Part shown: one piece after another, positions 45,939 through 55,021 of the stretch
Numbering within the stretch: position 1 is the stretch's first letter
How the letters are laid out: each line of letters starts with the position of its first letter
Source: Natronolimnobius baerhuensis
GTDB taxonomy: Archaea > Halobacteriota > Halobacteria > Halobacteriales > Natrialbaceae
Reading direction: 5' to 3'
NCBI RefSeq assembly: GCF_002177135.1
Contig: NZ_MWPH01000005.1
Location: 1-64,000, forward strand
DNA length: 64,000 bases
Notes under the pieces: generated by a model
What the model was told of the DNA's origin: nothing
Seen by the model: only the letters and a program-made list of their open reading frames with translations
The model's database searches: none
Made by a program: the position numbers and the translations under genes

Positions 45939-47906
45939 ATGACCGAAGAGAGACCGGCGTATCTATCCCTCAAAAACCGAACGGTTCGACGCCGGACTCC
46001 ACAAGCGTTCGATCGCAACGGAACTGCAACGGAGCCAGCCGATGGCGATTGCTCCGATCACGAGTGGCCGGCGTGCTGGGACGCCGCTGCATCGTTGCTC
46101 GAGTGGAGCGAGCCCTACGATCGCATCGTCGACGAGGAAAATGCGCCGTTCTACCGATGGTTCGTTGGTGGGCGCTTGAACGCCGCAGAAAACTGCATCG
46201 ATCGCCATCTCGAGGAGCGGAAGAATCAGGTCGCATTGCGGTGGGAAGGGAAACGTGGCGAGCGTCGAACCTATACGTACTACGATCTCTATCGCGAGGT
46301 GTCGGCTGTCGCAGCCGCGCTCCGCGACCTCGGCGTTGACGAAGACGATGTCGTCACGATCTACCTGCCGAAACTCCCTGAGTTACCGATCACGATGCTC
46401 GCCTGTGCCCGTATCGGCGCGCTTCATAACGTCGTTTTCTCGGGGTTCGCCCCCAACGCGCTCGCTGAACGGATGCAACGTGTCGACTCACGCGCGCTCG
46501 TCACATGTGACGGTAGCTTCCGTGAGGAGACCGTGATCGATCAGAAGCGGAAAGCCGATACGGCACTGGCATCGATCGAAGAATCGCGCCCGACGGTCGT
46601 CGTCGATCGACTCGGTTCGAGTCACGATATGCACCTCGGTGAGAACCAATACGACTATGACGATCTCGTCGAGGCGTTTGCCGGGGCGAACGTGTCCCCA
46701 GTTCCGCGGGAGGCAACCGACCCGCTCTTTCACATCCACACGTCAGGAACGACCGGCGAACCGCGACGGATGACTCACTCGACCGGGGGCTACCTTACAG
46801 GTGTCGCGTGGACGGCCCAGACCGTATTCGACCTCGTGCCGGGGACCACGATCTGGTGTACAGCCGATGCTGGATGGATTACCGGTCACTCCTACGTCGT
46901 CTACGGGCCACTGCTCTCGGGTGCGACGGTCGTTCTCGCAGAGGGAAGTCTCCGCTATCCGGACCGCCACCGTCCGTGGGAGGTGATCGAACGGAACGGT
47001 GTGGAGGTCTTCTATACGACGCCGGGAGTAATCCGGACGTTCATGAAGTGGGGTGAGTCGTTTCCCTCGTCACACGACCTTTCGTCGTTGCGCCTACTCG
47101 GTAGCGTCGGTGAGCCGATCGGTCCGGACACCTGGGAGTGGTACTACACCCACGTCGGCGAGGAACGGTGCCCAATCGTCGACACGTGGTGGCAGACCGA
47201 AACTGGATGCGTCCTCATCTCGGTCCGTCCTGGAATCGACGAGTTAAAGCCCGGTTCAGTCGGTTCTCCGTTACCCGGAATCGAAATCCAGATCGTCGAC
47301 GAAGACGGCCGCGAGCTCCCGCCGGGCGAACCCGGCTATCTGACGATTGACCGTCCCTGGCCGTCGATGCTTGTTCCGCTCGAGGGAGACCGGTACTGGG
47401 TTCTCGCAGAATACTGGCAGGCGTTTTCGGACCCACGGGCGGATTCCTGGCAGTACTTCACCGGCGACCGCGCCGTCGTCGACGACGACGGGTACGTGAC
47501 GATCATCGGCCGCAACGACGACGTCATTACGATCGGCAACCGTCGCATCGGAACGGCCGAACTCGAGGCTGCAATAACGACCGTTGACGGCGTTACCGAA
47601 GCCGCTGCCGTCGCTGAGCGTACTATTGGTGAGACCGCGCTCTGCGTCTTTGCGACACTTGAGCAAGGGCAGCAGGATCGGACCGCCATTCAGGACGCGG
47701 TTGCGGATGCAGTCGCTGAACACGTCGGTGAGTTCGCACGACCAGCGAACGTCGTATTTACACCCGAACTACCCGAAACCTACTCCGGAAAGACGATGTA
47801 CAAACTCCTCGAGCGCATTGTCAACGACCGACTGCCCACGGATAGTGACACCCTCAGAAACCCGGAAGTCGTCGGTGAGCTTACGACGATTTGGAATCAG
47901 GAGTGA
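45939..47906 (+). CDS. acs: acetyl-CoA synthetase-like acyl-CoA ligase
   Basis: A 655-residue AMP-forming acyl-CoA synthetase of Acs type: PFYRWFVGGRLNAAENCIDR, HTSGTTGEP (A3), DTWWQTETG (A5), YFTGDRAVVDDDGYV (A7), GRNDDVITIGNRRIGTAELEAA and the acetylatable Lys region YSGKTMYKLL (A10). The A3 loop carries Glu where most family members have Lys (GEPRRM in place of GKPKG), so activity or substrate may differ from housekeeping Acs. A TATA box (TTTTTAAAC near 45869-45877) lies about 65 bases upstream, just after the IS630 element. Confidence 0.82.
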   Translation: MTEERPAYLSLKNRTVRRRTPQAFDRNGTATEPADGDCSDHEWPACWDAAASLLEWSEPYDRIVDEENAPFYRWFVGGRLNAAENCIDRHLEERKNQVALRWEGKRGERRTYTYYDLYREVSAVAAALRDLGVDEDDVVTIYLPKLPELPITMLACARIGALHNVVFSGFAPNALAERMQRVDSRALVTCDGSFREETVIDQKRKADTALASIEESRPTVVVDRLGSSHDMHLGENQYDYDDLVEAFAGANVSPVPREATDPLFHIHTSGTTGEPRRMTHSTGGYLTGVAWTAQTVFDLVPGTTIWCTADAGWITGHSYVVYGPLLSGATVVLAEGSLRYPDRHRPWEVIERNGVEVFYTTPGVIRTFMKWGESFPSSHDLSSLRLLGSVGEPIGPDTWEWYYTHVGEERCPIVDTWWQTETGCVLISVRPGIDELKPGSVGSPLPGIEIQIVDEDGRELPPGEPGYLTIDRPWPSMLVPLEGDRYWVLAEYWQAFSDPRADSWQYFTGDRAVVDDDGYVTIIGRNDDVITIGNRRIGTAELEAAITTVDGVTEAAAVAERTIGETALCVFATLEQGQQDRTAIQDAVADAVAEHVGEFARPANVVFTPELPETYSGKTMYKLLERIVNDRLPTDSDTLRNPEVVGELTTIWNQE

Positions 47907-48061
47907 GCAAGACGAGAGTGTACCCGATTACGCCGTCTCGTCCGCTGGTGACGGGGTATCTTCGCGGTCTCGAGTCTCTGTTGGCTGGTTCGATTCTGGA
48001 GGCAACGGTGAGAGACGTTCGTGTCGCCTCCTTCGTCTATTCGGAGCCGACGCCTTGCGTC

Positions 48062-48250
48062 CTATCCAGTACGAGTGTCAGCATCGTCTGCGCGGGGTCG
48101 AGCCTCGAGCGGGCGCATCATATCATGATCTTCGTGCTCGATCATATGGCAATGCCACATATATGTGCCTGTCTGATCGTTGAATACCCCGTCGTACTCT
48201 CCGAAGTGGACGACAACGTGGACGACTTCGGCGGGGTTTACAGTGACCAC
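48062..48250 (-). pseudogene. C-terminal fragment of a multicopper oxidase
   Basis: About 62 residues (VTVNPAEVVHVVVHFGEY, TGTYMWHCHMIEHEDHDMMR) match the C-terminal copper-ligand end of the complete oxidase at 55022-56944. A stop precedes the match, so the rest of the gene is missing. It converges with the acs gene and is a remnant of a second copy. Confidence 0.8.
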
Positions 48251-48355
48251 GTCATGCTACCCGCGTTCGCTGTGGCCACAGCAACATCATTATGGTTCAT
48301 CCGGAATAAACTATCTATACGCACCTCGGTAGCCGCTAGAGGCACCTCGATAACC

Positions 48356-48631
48356 ATGACCAAAGTCCCTTCCCAGTTACAGACGTTCGATATCGCAGAA
48401 ACCGACGACGTAGTGCGAGCGTATCTACAAACGGAGTGTCTGGATCACCCGACGAGAGGACCCTACATAAAATCACGAGTACTGTACGAGGGTATCGAAG
48501 ACGAGATCGACGACCGGTTCTCTCTGGAGTTGTTCGGGTTATTCTGTGAAAGTCGACCGTACTTGGAGAAGTGGTCAAGAGGATACAACGGATCGTATCG
48601 CTATCGAATCCTACGAGAGCACCTCCGCTAA
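48356..48631 (+). CDS. uncharacterised 91-residue protein
   Basis: From ATG 48356 the frame gives an acidic, plausible protein (TFDIAETDDVVRAYLQTECL, DDRFSLELFGLFCESRPYLE), while the longer upstream extension crosses the oxidase fragment and is not convincing. No family is recognised. It sits about 100 bases before the IclR gene on the same strand. Confidence 0.5.
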   Translation: MTKVPSQLQTFDIAETDDVVRAYLQTECLDHPTRGPYIKSRVLYEGIEDEIDDRFSLELFGLFCESRPYLEKWSRGYNGSYRYRILREHLR

Positions 48632-48728
48632 CCGTGCGCCGCATACGAATTGCTGATAGGAGCGGCAATAGTACTTAATAATCCGACTGGAGCGAATCTT
48701 TATATCTATTTGACCGGTACGAAGAGGT

Positions 48729-49529
48729 ATGGCCAAACAGACGGCGAAAACGACGGAACGATCCCTGGTCGTAATCAATACGATCCAGAAATTGGGCGGT
48801 GCAACACTCGATGAATTGACCGGTGAATTAGAGATCGCGAGAAGTACGATTCACCTCCACCTCCAGACCCTTCTCGAAGAAGGGTATCTCACGAAGGAAG
48901 GCGCAGTTTATCACATCGGATTACGGTTCCTCAACCACGGCGAGTATGCACGCTCACGCAAAAAGGCGTACACACTGGCGAAACAGACAGTAACAGAACT
49001 TTCCGACCGAATCGACGAAGAGGTCGAATTCGTCGTGGAGAACGATAATCGCGGCATTCTCGTCCACGAATCCTTCCATCCGGACAGCCACTTTCCGTCC
49101 AAGGAACGACATATATCCACCGCGCCTAGCTCCGCTGGGATCTACTATTATCTCCACAGCGTTGCAACCGGCAAAGCGATTCTCGCCGAATTACCCGACG
49201 AGCGCGTCGAAGCAGTACTGGACGACAGGGGACTCCCTAGACAGACAGCACACACCATCACGGACCAAGACGATTTTATCCGCGAACTCGAGCAGATTCG
49301 CGATCGAGGCGTTGCATTCGCCGATGAAGAGTACGTCGACGGTCTCAGAGAAGTCGGGCGACGTGTGACAGGTCCTGATGGGAGCGTTCTCGGTGCAATC
49401 GCCATCATCGGCCCGAAGTATCGATTCACGGACGAACGGTACACCACCGAGTTGCCGGAGATCCTGATAGAATACGTCGACGACCTCGAGACCGAAATCA
49501 GCGATTCGTACTTGGACGATTATCGCTAA
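48729..49529 (+). CDS. IclR-family transcription regulator
   Basis: A 266-residue regulator with an N-terminal winged helix (TIQKLGGATLDELTGELEIA, RSTIHLHLQTLLEEGYLTK) and a C-terminal ligand-binding domain containing YYYLHSVATGKAILAELP and GLREVGRRVTGPDGSVLGAI. IclR proteins often control sugar-acid or aromatic catabolism, so the uronate island 33 kb away is a possible target, though nothing here proves it. The TATA box (TTTATATC at 48699-48706) is about 26 bases before the start, suggesting a leaderless message. Confidence 0.88.
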   Translation: MAKQTAKTTERSLVVINTIQKLGGATLDELTGELEIARSTIHLHLQTLLEEGYLTKEGAVYHIGLRFLNHGEYARSRKKAYTLAKQTVTELSDRIDEEVEFVVENDNRGILVHESFHPDSHFPSKERHISTAPSSAGIYYYLHSVATGKAILAELPDERVEAVLDDRGLPRQTAHTITDQDDFIRELEQIRDRGVAFADEEYVDGLREVGRRVTGPDGSVLGAIAIIGPKYRFTDERYTTELPEILIEYVDDLETEISDSYLDDYR

Positions 49530-49864
49530 ATAATCAGATCTCTCACGTGGTTCAGCAAATAATCCGAGTATGCTGTATCATTATATGCACCCCTGTTTTT
49601 GGAACGAGATGACCAATCACCATTACAGTAGTATGGATGTAATTCCGAAAGCCTAAATCCGTCACCGACATTGTTCGGAAAACTCGGACTATTATATAAT
49701 GTCGGACGAACACGTTGTATTCCAGGAGAACCGCCAACTGTCGTCAACCGTACTGACAGCAGTTAGGTCGGCGAAGAACCGACTAGAACGAGAATTCTCC
49801 CTCACAGTGCGATAAGCGATACGTAGCGAGCGGGAGCACGGTATGATTCGTAGCGAACAGGTAA
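49530..49864. other. intergenic region with a possible tiny ORF
   Basis: Mostly AT-rich DNA. A 38-codon frame at 49699-49815 on the plus strand (MSDEHVVFQENRQL, then SAKNRLEREFSLTVR) follows ATTATATA, but I cannot tell whether it is translated. Nothing else was recognised. Confidence 0.35.
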
Positions 49865-50146
49865 TTACGATCCGTCTCTGTTGACTTCAACTATCGTCCC
49901 GATCATCGTCCACGCCGATTCGTCTACACCCTTCCGTCCGACCAGAATCGATTCGTTATCCGTGCTCGTGATGAATCGATAGTCCGCGTCATCGTCCTCG
50001 CAAACACCTTCCGCCTGAAATTCCTGCTGAAAGAATTCGGCACCGGAAATATGAAATATGGCTGTCGTTCCGTCGTCAAGCGTCAACTCGACGGGGTCGG
50101 GACTGATCTGGTGTATTCGTTTCGCGGTCGGATTGAGGTCTGCCAT
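49865..50146 (-). CDS. small haloarchaeal protein of unknown function
   Basis: A 93-residue acidic protein starting MADLNPTAKRIHQISPDPVE. Its beta-strand pattern (VELTLDDGTTAIFHISGAEF, DADYRFITSTDNESILVGRK) suggests a small beta-barrel. The start at 50146 removes a basic non-protein-like extension. It is 46 bases upstream of the trkA stop on the opposite side of that gene and may be transcribed with it. Confidence 0.6.
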   Translation of the reverse strand: MADLNPTAKRIHQISPDPVELTLDDGTTAIFHISGAEFFQQEFQAEGVCEDDDADYRFITSTDNESILVGRKGVDESAWTMIGTIVEVNRDGS

Positions 50147-50192
50147 ACGTACGTACTGACGGTTGCGGCCTATAAGTCGTGTTGATTCTGCG

Positions 50193-51527
50193 CTAGATAA
50201 CCTCGATGACTTCCTCGAGTACATCTGTATCAACGAACAAAATGACGTGGTCTCCCGGTCTGATTACGGTCGTTCCGCGAGGCGTCACGAGTTCACCGGA
50301 GCGAGAGATCGCACCGATAATGACCTCGTCCGGAAGGCTCGCCGTAGAATCCCTGATTTCGCGATCTGCGAGAGTACTCCCTTCGGTAACGACGATCTCG
50401 ATCACTTCCGCGCGATCGTGGTTGAGCAGTACGATTTTTTCAGTCGGAATCAATCGGGTAAAGCGAATGATTTCCTCGGCGGTCTCCTCGCGTGGATTGA
50501 CAGTCACGTCGACGCCGGCAGCTTCGAACAGGTCGGCGTACTCTCTGTTCTCGACGATAGCGATGGTTTCACCGACGCCGAGCTGGCGGGAAACTAATGA
50601 TACGAGTAAGTTTCGTTCGTCACTCGGCAATGCAGCGATGACGATATCGACATCATCGATGTGTTCACGCTCCAGAAATCCGATGTCCGTGGGATTTCCC
50701 TCGAGTACTGTCGTGTTCGGGAGTGCTTCAGCCGCGTTTCGAGCGCGATCAGAATCCTGTTCGAGTAACCGGGGACGATAGCCGTGTTCTTCGAACAGCC
50801 GAGCTATTTGAAAGCCGATCTCACTCGCGCCGGCGATAACGACCTCGTCGGTCGGACTTCGCGACGATAGTGAAATACGATTTGCGACGTTCGTAACGCC
50901 GCTAGCGCTTCCGATGACTACGATCCGATCGGCGGCCCGTATGGCGGTTTTTCCGGCCGGAAGCACCAGTTCGTCGTCGCGGAAGATCGCTGCGACCGTG
51001 ACCGATCTGTCCAGATCTATCTGGTGCACAGTTTGATCGACGAACGGACTCTCGGGGTTGACTTCGAACGCAGCCATTCGAACGAGACCGTTGGCAAATG
51101 TATCAACCTCCTGTGCAGCAGGGAGTCCTGCGATCCGAAACGCCGCTTCGGACGTCAACGAGTCCGTGCAGATCATGAAATCGACACCGAACGCGTCCGG
51201 ACGGCCGGTCCACGTTTCGAAGAGCGTTCGACGTCTCACTCGAGCAATAGTGAACGCGTCGGAGACCATCGTTACGGTCGCACAAATAACGGTATTGACC
51301 TCGTCGTTGTCGGTACACGCGATCACGAGATCCGCCCGATCGATTTCAGCCTCGCGTAGTATTTCGATATCTCGGCCGTCTCCGTGAACGGCGAGGACAT
51401 CGTACGCGTATGCGAGTTCGTCGACGATCCGCTCGTCGCAGTCGACGACGACGACCTCATGAAGGTCTGCGAGCGTCGCGGCGATCGCTCGTCCGACTTC
51501 ACCAGCCCCAATGACCGTTATACGCAT
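50193..51527 (-). CDS. trkA: TrkA potassium-channel regulatory subunit
   Basis: A 444-residue cytosolic protein with two TrkA-N (RCK) Rossmann domains, the first beginning MRITVIGAGEVGRAIAATLA and the second at VVIAGASEIGFQIARLFEEH. Each is followed by a TrkA-C domain. It would bind NAD(H) or nucleotides and gate a TrkH-type K+ transporter, important for halophile osmotic balance. No trkH gene is adjacent. I chose the start at 51527 at the beginning of the Rossmann strand. Confidence 0.9.
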   Translation of the reverse strand: MRITVIGAGEVGRAIAATLADLHEVVVVDCDERIVDELAYAYDVLAVHGDGRDIEILREAEIDRADLVIACTDNDEVNTVICATVTMVSDAFTIARVRRRTLFETWTGRPDAFGVDFMICTDSLTSEAAFRIAGLPAAQEVDTFANGLVRMAAFEVNPESPFVDQTVHQIDLDRSVTVAAIFRDDELVLPAGKTAIRAADRIVVIGSASGVTNVANRISLSSRSPTDEVVIAGASEIGFQIARLFEEHGYRPRLLEQDSDRARNAAEALPNTTVLEGNPTDIGFLEREHIDDVDIVIAALPSDERNLLVSLVSRQLGVGETIAIVENREYADLFEAAGVDVTVNPREETAEEIIRFTRLIPTEKIVLLNHDRAEVIEIVVTEGSTLADREIRDSTASLPDEVIIGAISRSGELVTPRGTTVIRPGDHVILFVDTDVLEEVIEVI

Positions 51528-52297
51528 CGGACTCGTGTTCGACTGATACTTAAGTGGTGACCTGAGAGCGGCATCGGTGACCGTCATTGATTTCTATGGA
51601 GCATCCGACAGACCGATCGACCGACCATATGGTCGTCTCGTCCCGGATGTGTTCACGTATAGAGTTCGTGGACCATTATGAGTTCCGTTCGTGGACGATT
51701 CTGTTCCTGGACAGTCCCAAATTCCGGTGCAACGACGACCGAGTCGATTACTATCGGTATCGATCCACCGTTGCTTCCAGGCTAAGTGGTGAACGCTGAG
51801 TAGTAATAGATACGAACTCTCACAGGCGGTCGGGCCGCCGTCATCCAAACCGAAGACACGACAGCTTCTGATCTCGTCTCAGAGGCTCTCAAATGGGGTC
51901 TGATACCGTCTGATAGATTGCTGACCAGCCAATCGTGTAGCTCGAGTGAGTCAGCCACCGTGACTGGGTCACACGCTCGCTCGATAGCACGAGAGAATTG
52001 TTCGATATAGCTGGATTATTATATTCAAGTGCCAATTCAGGAATCATATCTCTGGATACGGCGCTCCCACAATTTTGTATAATACTCTGGATCTTGCATG
52101 GAAATATCGATACCAGTGCAGTCATTACAGACGTACGTCTGTAACGACAATTGAGCGGGAAGCAAACGGGGCAACAGGATCCAATCATGCTGCACTTTTA
52201 AGAGTAGAGTTATCAAAATCCTCCTGCAGTGTCTGTATCGCTGCTCTGTCGATGACCGATACCTTGATTACGACTCCTCACAAACGTTCGTATTCAC
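51528..52297. other. long intergenic region with a palindrome
   Basis: 770 bases between divergent genes. CGACCATATGGTCG at 51622-51635 is a perfect 14-base palindrome about 100 bases ahead of trkA, possibly an operator. ACTTAAGTGG near 51547 may be part of the trkA promoter. No gene is convincing elsewhere. Confidence 0.45.
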
Positions 52298-52477
52298 ATG
52301 GGAATGGGTAACTATGACCAGCGTGAGTACGAACGTCGCGAACGGACAATCTCCGAAATTGAGTCCGACTCGGACGACCAGCCGAATGAGTATCGAGGCA
52401 AAATAACGTTCGACGACGGCAGTTCAACCAGCGAACTCCTCGAGAACCTCCAGAAAATCAAATCAAACGAATCGTGA
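52298..52477 (+). CDS. DUF5786 small haloarchaeal protein
   Basis: A 59-residue protein starting MGMGNYDQREYERRERTISE and ending ELLENLQKIKSNES, with a central RGKITFDDGSSTSELL. This start, length and pattern match the small conserved haloarchaeal DUF5786 family of unknown function. It is too short for many gene finders. Confidence 0.75.
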   Translation: MGMGNYDQREYERRERTISEIESDSDDQPNEYRGKITFDDGSSTSELLENLQKIKSNES

Positions 52478-52537
52478 TAGAGGTAGAGAATAAACCAGAC
52501 CAAACGATTTATCTCGATCCGACAGCTACTATTGTAC

Positions 52538-52672
52538 ATGGCGCTCGACGAGGTCCTTAGCGGTGACCAGCTCACAGGCCGACAAGCCGCGACGATCTTC
52601 TTCGCATGGCTAACACTAGTGTTACTAGCTGGAATTACTCTCCTACTGATTACGAGTAATACCATTGGATAG
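52538..52672 (+). CDS. 44-residue single-TM protein
   Basis: MALDEVLSGDQLTGRQAATI is followed by one membrane helix (FFAWLTLVLLAGITLLLITS) and a short tail. A TATA-like ATTTATC lies about 30 bases upstream. It is 60 bases after the DUF5786 gene. The acidic start, TM helix and promoter make it a believable small membrane protein. Confidence 0.5.
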   Translation: MALDEVLSGDQLTGRQAATIFFAWLTLVLLAGITLLLITSNTIG

Positions 52673-53131
52673 ATGTTCGACTCCGATCACATGATTCAGG
52701 ACGTCTCGCCCCTCACTTTCACCGAACTGTGACGTTCGATGAGCATCTTCGAGGTGCTGGCCCCATCGGTAGGTGAATCGAGACTCCAGGTGGTAGTTCG
52801 CTCTCCAGACACCGACGAGATGCGAGCAGCTACATGAACACTCTCTCAACGAGCAGCTGAACCGGCCCGATCTGTGTATTCGCTGGGTTAGCCCCCTTGA
52901 GGTCGTTCGCGATGCTGATCATGGACAGTGAGTAGTGGACCGTTGCCGTGATGATCTCAAGCATCCGTCGAAAATTCCAAGAGAAAATCGTGTGGCGAGA
53001 CGCGCATTATCGAGGTCGAGGACGCTACGATGGCGGATACGGATTCGATCCGTTCACGATTGACATGGCCGTATCGGAAGCGAGCGATCCATCTCGAGAC
53101 ATTCAAATCACGCGTCGTGTTACGGAATCAT
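52673..53131. other. region upstream of deoxyhypusine synthase, possible decayed coding DNA
   Basis: On the minus strand, two protein-like but start-less stretches can be read (HLVGVWRANYHLESRFTYRW near 52800-52740 and LEIITATVHYSLSMISIAND near 52970-52900), in different frames. They may be fragments of a lost gene. A plus-strand extension of the dys frame from 53030 is basic and was not accepted as coding. Confidence 0.35.
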
Positions 53132-54109
53132 ATGGAGAAAGACGACTCTCGTGAGCATGTTGTTCCGGATAGTGACGATGAACTACCCACGGCGGACGTC
53201 CACGGATACGATTTCCGCGGAGAGTTCGATTTTCACGACCTTATCGCGTCCTATGAGACAACGGGATTCCAGGCGACACAACTCTCCAAGGCCATCGATA
53301 TTGCCGAGCGAATGCGAGAAGAGGAAGCAACGATCTACCTCACGTTCACCTCGAACATCATCTCCTCGGGATTGCGTGAAGTTGTCGCGTATCTGGTCCG
53401 CGAAGGGTACGTCGACGTACTTATCACTACGTCCGGATCGCTCACAGAGGACGTTATCAAGACGGAGAAACCGTTCAAAATGGGCGAGTGGGATGCTGAC
53501 GAGGCGACGCTTCGCGATCGAGGGATCAACCGTCTCGGAAATATTTTCGTTCCGTCCAATCGGTACGTGTGGCTTGAGGAGTACCTCTACGACTTCTTCG
53601 ACAACTTCTTCGCGGACGAAAAGGTGCGCACGCCGACAGCGTTCGCACGAGAACTCGGGGAGACGCTCGACGACGAGGACTCCGTCTTGAAGCAGGCCGC
53701 AGACAACGATGTCCCCGTCTACTGCCCGGCGCTGACGGACGCCGAAGTCGGTAATTTCCTCTATTATTACAGGCAAGGATACGACTCAGAGGTTGGGATC
53801 GAAATTCTGGACGACTACGACTCGCTCATCGAAGACGGCCTGCTCGCGGATACGACGGGATTGATCGCTGTCGGAGGTGGCGTGCCAAAACATCACGCAA
53901 TCATGACGAATCTGTTCCGTGGTGGTGCAGACTACGTCGTCTACATCTCGACAGGAATGGAAGGAGACGGGTCGCTCTCGGGCGCGCCACCGAACGAGGC
54001 AGTGTCGTGGGGGAAAATCAAGGACGAGCAGACAAACTACACGCAAGTCGACGCCGAAGCAACGCTCGTGTTTCCGCTGTTAGTTGCGAGTGCGTTCACA
54101 GAGCGATAG
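53132..54109 (+). CDS. dys: deoxyhypusine synthase
   Basis: This enzyme makes the deoxyhypusine (or a related) modification on aIF5A from a polyamine and NAD+. The 325-residue protein starts MEKDDSREHVVPDSDDELPT and has LTFTSNIISSGLREVV, TTSGSLTEDVIK and, near the end, NEAVSWGKIK with the catalytic Lys of the family. I moved the start from 53030 to 53132 to match the family N-terminus. Normally a single-copy core gene, it is unusual among IS scars. Confidence 0.9.
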   Translation: MEKDDSREHVVPDSDDELPTADVHGYDFRGEFDFHDLIASYETTGFQATQLSKAIDIAERMREEEATIYLTFTSNIISSGLREVVAYLVREGYVDVLITTSGSLTEDVIKTEKPFKMGEWDADEATLRDRGINRLGNIFVPSNRYVWLEEYLYDFFDNFFADEKVRTPTAFARELGETLDDEDSVLKQAADNDVPVYCPALTDAEVGNFLYYYRQGYDSEVGIEILDDYDSLIEDGLLADTTGLIAVGGGVPKHHAIMTNLFRGGADYVVYISTGMEGDGSLSGAPPNEAVSWGKIKDEQTNYTQVDAEATLVFPLLVASAFTER

Positions 54110-54337
54110 CCGCACAGTTAGCGCCTGATTCGAACCTCTCGCTTCGGTCGGCATCACCGTTCACTTCAGAATCTTTAACCGATCATATCGGTACACTGGT
54201 CCGATTACGTTCTCGAGCAGGACTTCGGGGAGATACTTCAGTGACTTATCTGGTTTTCATTATCCCCATATGAACTGTCGCTGTGAATCCCGTGTTATCT
54301 CGACGGGATCGATATGTAGATAGAGAAAGTTCACGTG

Positions 54338-54357
54338 GCTGGCAGCCTCGTGCCAGC
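54338..54357. terminator. hairpin after deoxyhypusine synthase
   Basis: GCTGGCA and TGCCAGC are perfect seven-base arms around a six-base loop, about 230 bases after the dys stop. It may act as a terminator or be an unrelated stem. Confidence 0.3.
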
Positions 54358-54389
54358 AACTATATTGCGACGTGACATAGTACGTTGAA

Positions 54390-54407
54390 CTATAGTAACT
54401 GTTAGAA
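54390..54407 (+). repeat. solo IS630-like end
   Basis: CTATAGTAACTGTTAGAA differs at one position from the left end of the IS630 element at 44794. The following 30 bases also resemble that element loosely. No transposase remains. It abuts the broken end of the sdhB fragment. Confidence 0.6.
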
Positions 54408-54425
54408 CTTTTTGCTCGGAGATTA

Positions 54426-54626
54426 TTATAAGAGATAGTGAAGGATATCCTCGAAGTAAGGGTCCTGTTTTGCTTCGACATCCGGGTCGAATCGGTAAAT
54501 CTTCAGATGAACTGTATCTTCGGTTGTCTCTGCTTCAGCATCTTCTCTCTTTTGACCAACTGCTCGTGCTTTCTTTTCGTCTACTCGTTGTTGGTGAGAT
54601 TGCTCTGTGGTTGTCTTTGAAGACAC
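54426..54626 (-). pseudogene. sdhB: N-terminal fragment of succinate dehydrogenase iron-sulfur subunit
   Basis: The frame begins MSSKTTTEQSHQQRVDEKKA and contains TVHLKIYRFDPDVEAKQDPY, the characteristic N-terminus of haloarchaeal SdhB. The rest, including all Fe-S cysteines, is absent: after about 63 residues the frame runs into an IS630-like end and stops. A TATA box (TTTAAA near 54681-54686) upstream suggests the native promoter was kept. Confidence 0.7.
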
Positions 54627-54957
54627 GTTATTCCTTGTGACGGTCCCCCGCGGCTTTACAATAGTAGTAGAAGGTCTTCTTTAAACACAAAACGAGAACT
54701 GTTTCGCCTGTCTGATCAGCGTAATCTTCCTGAATGAAAGGGTGTCATAGAACGATGTGCATGGGTTCCTTTCACTCGTGCAAGCGATTCGTCAGAGGAC
54801 GAGTCGGCCGTCATAGCCAAATATCCTATCGACCGAGCGGACCTGAACGCCCGATTCGTCTCCGCCTCCCGTTCACAAGGATCCTCAAGTACATAAGCCG
54901 TCATTGGGATCTCGGCACGGCGGGATACCATGGTGTCACCGGTAACATGTATGGCTC

Positions 54958-55003
54958 CGATTCCGACTCCGTAGGAATCGTCAGCCCCCGTATATCGGGG
55001 GCT
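54958..55003. promoter_or_regulatory. two inverted repeats before the multicopper oxidase
   Basis: CGATTCC and GGAATCG (54958-54980) and, three bases later, AGCCCCCG-TATAT-CGGGGGCT (54983-55003) are both perfect inverted repeats. A TATA-like CATATATTTAC follows and the ATG is at 55022. They could be metal-responsive operators or one may be an RNA hairpin. Confidence 0.5.
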
Positions 55004-55021
55004 CTCATATATTTACATACT

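Noticed and set aside
47891-48355. N-terminal part of a plus-strand frame ending at 48631
   Set aside because: Runs antisense across the multicopper oxidase fragment; only the part from ATG 48356 looks like protein.
53030-53131. Extended deoxyhypusine synthase N-terminus
   Set aside because: Basic and unlike the family; ATG 53132 matches the usual start.
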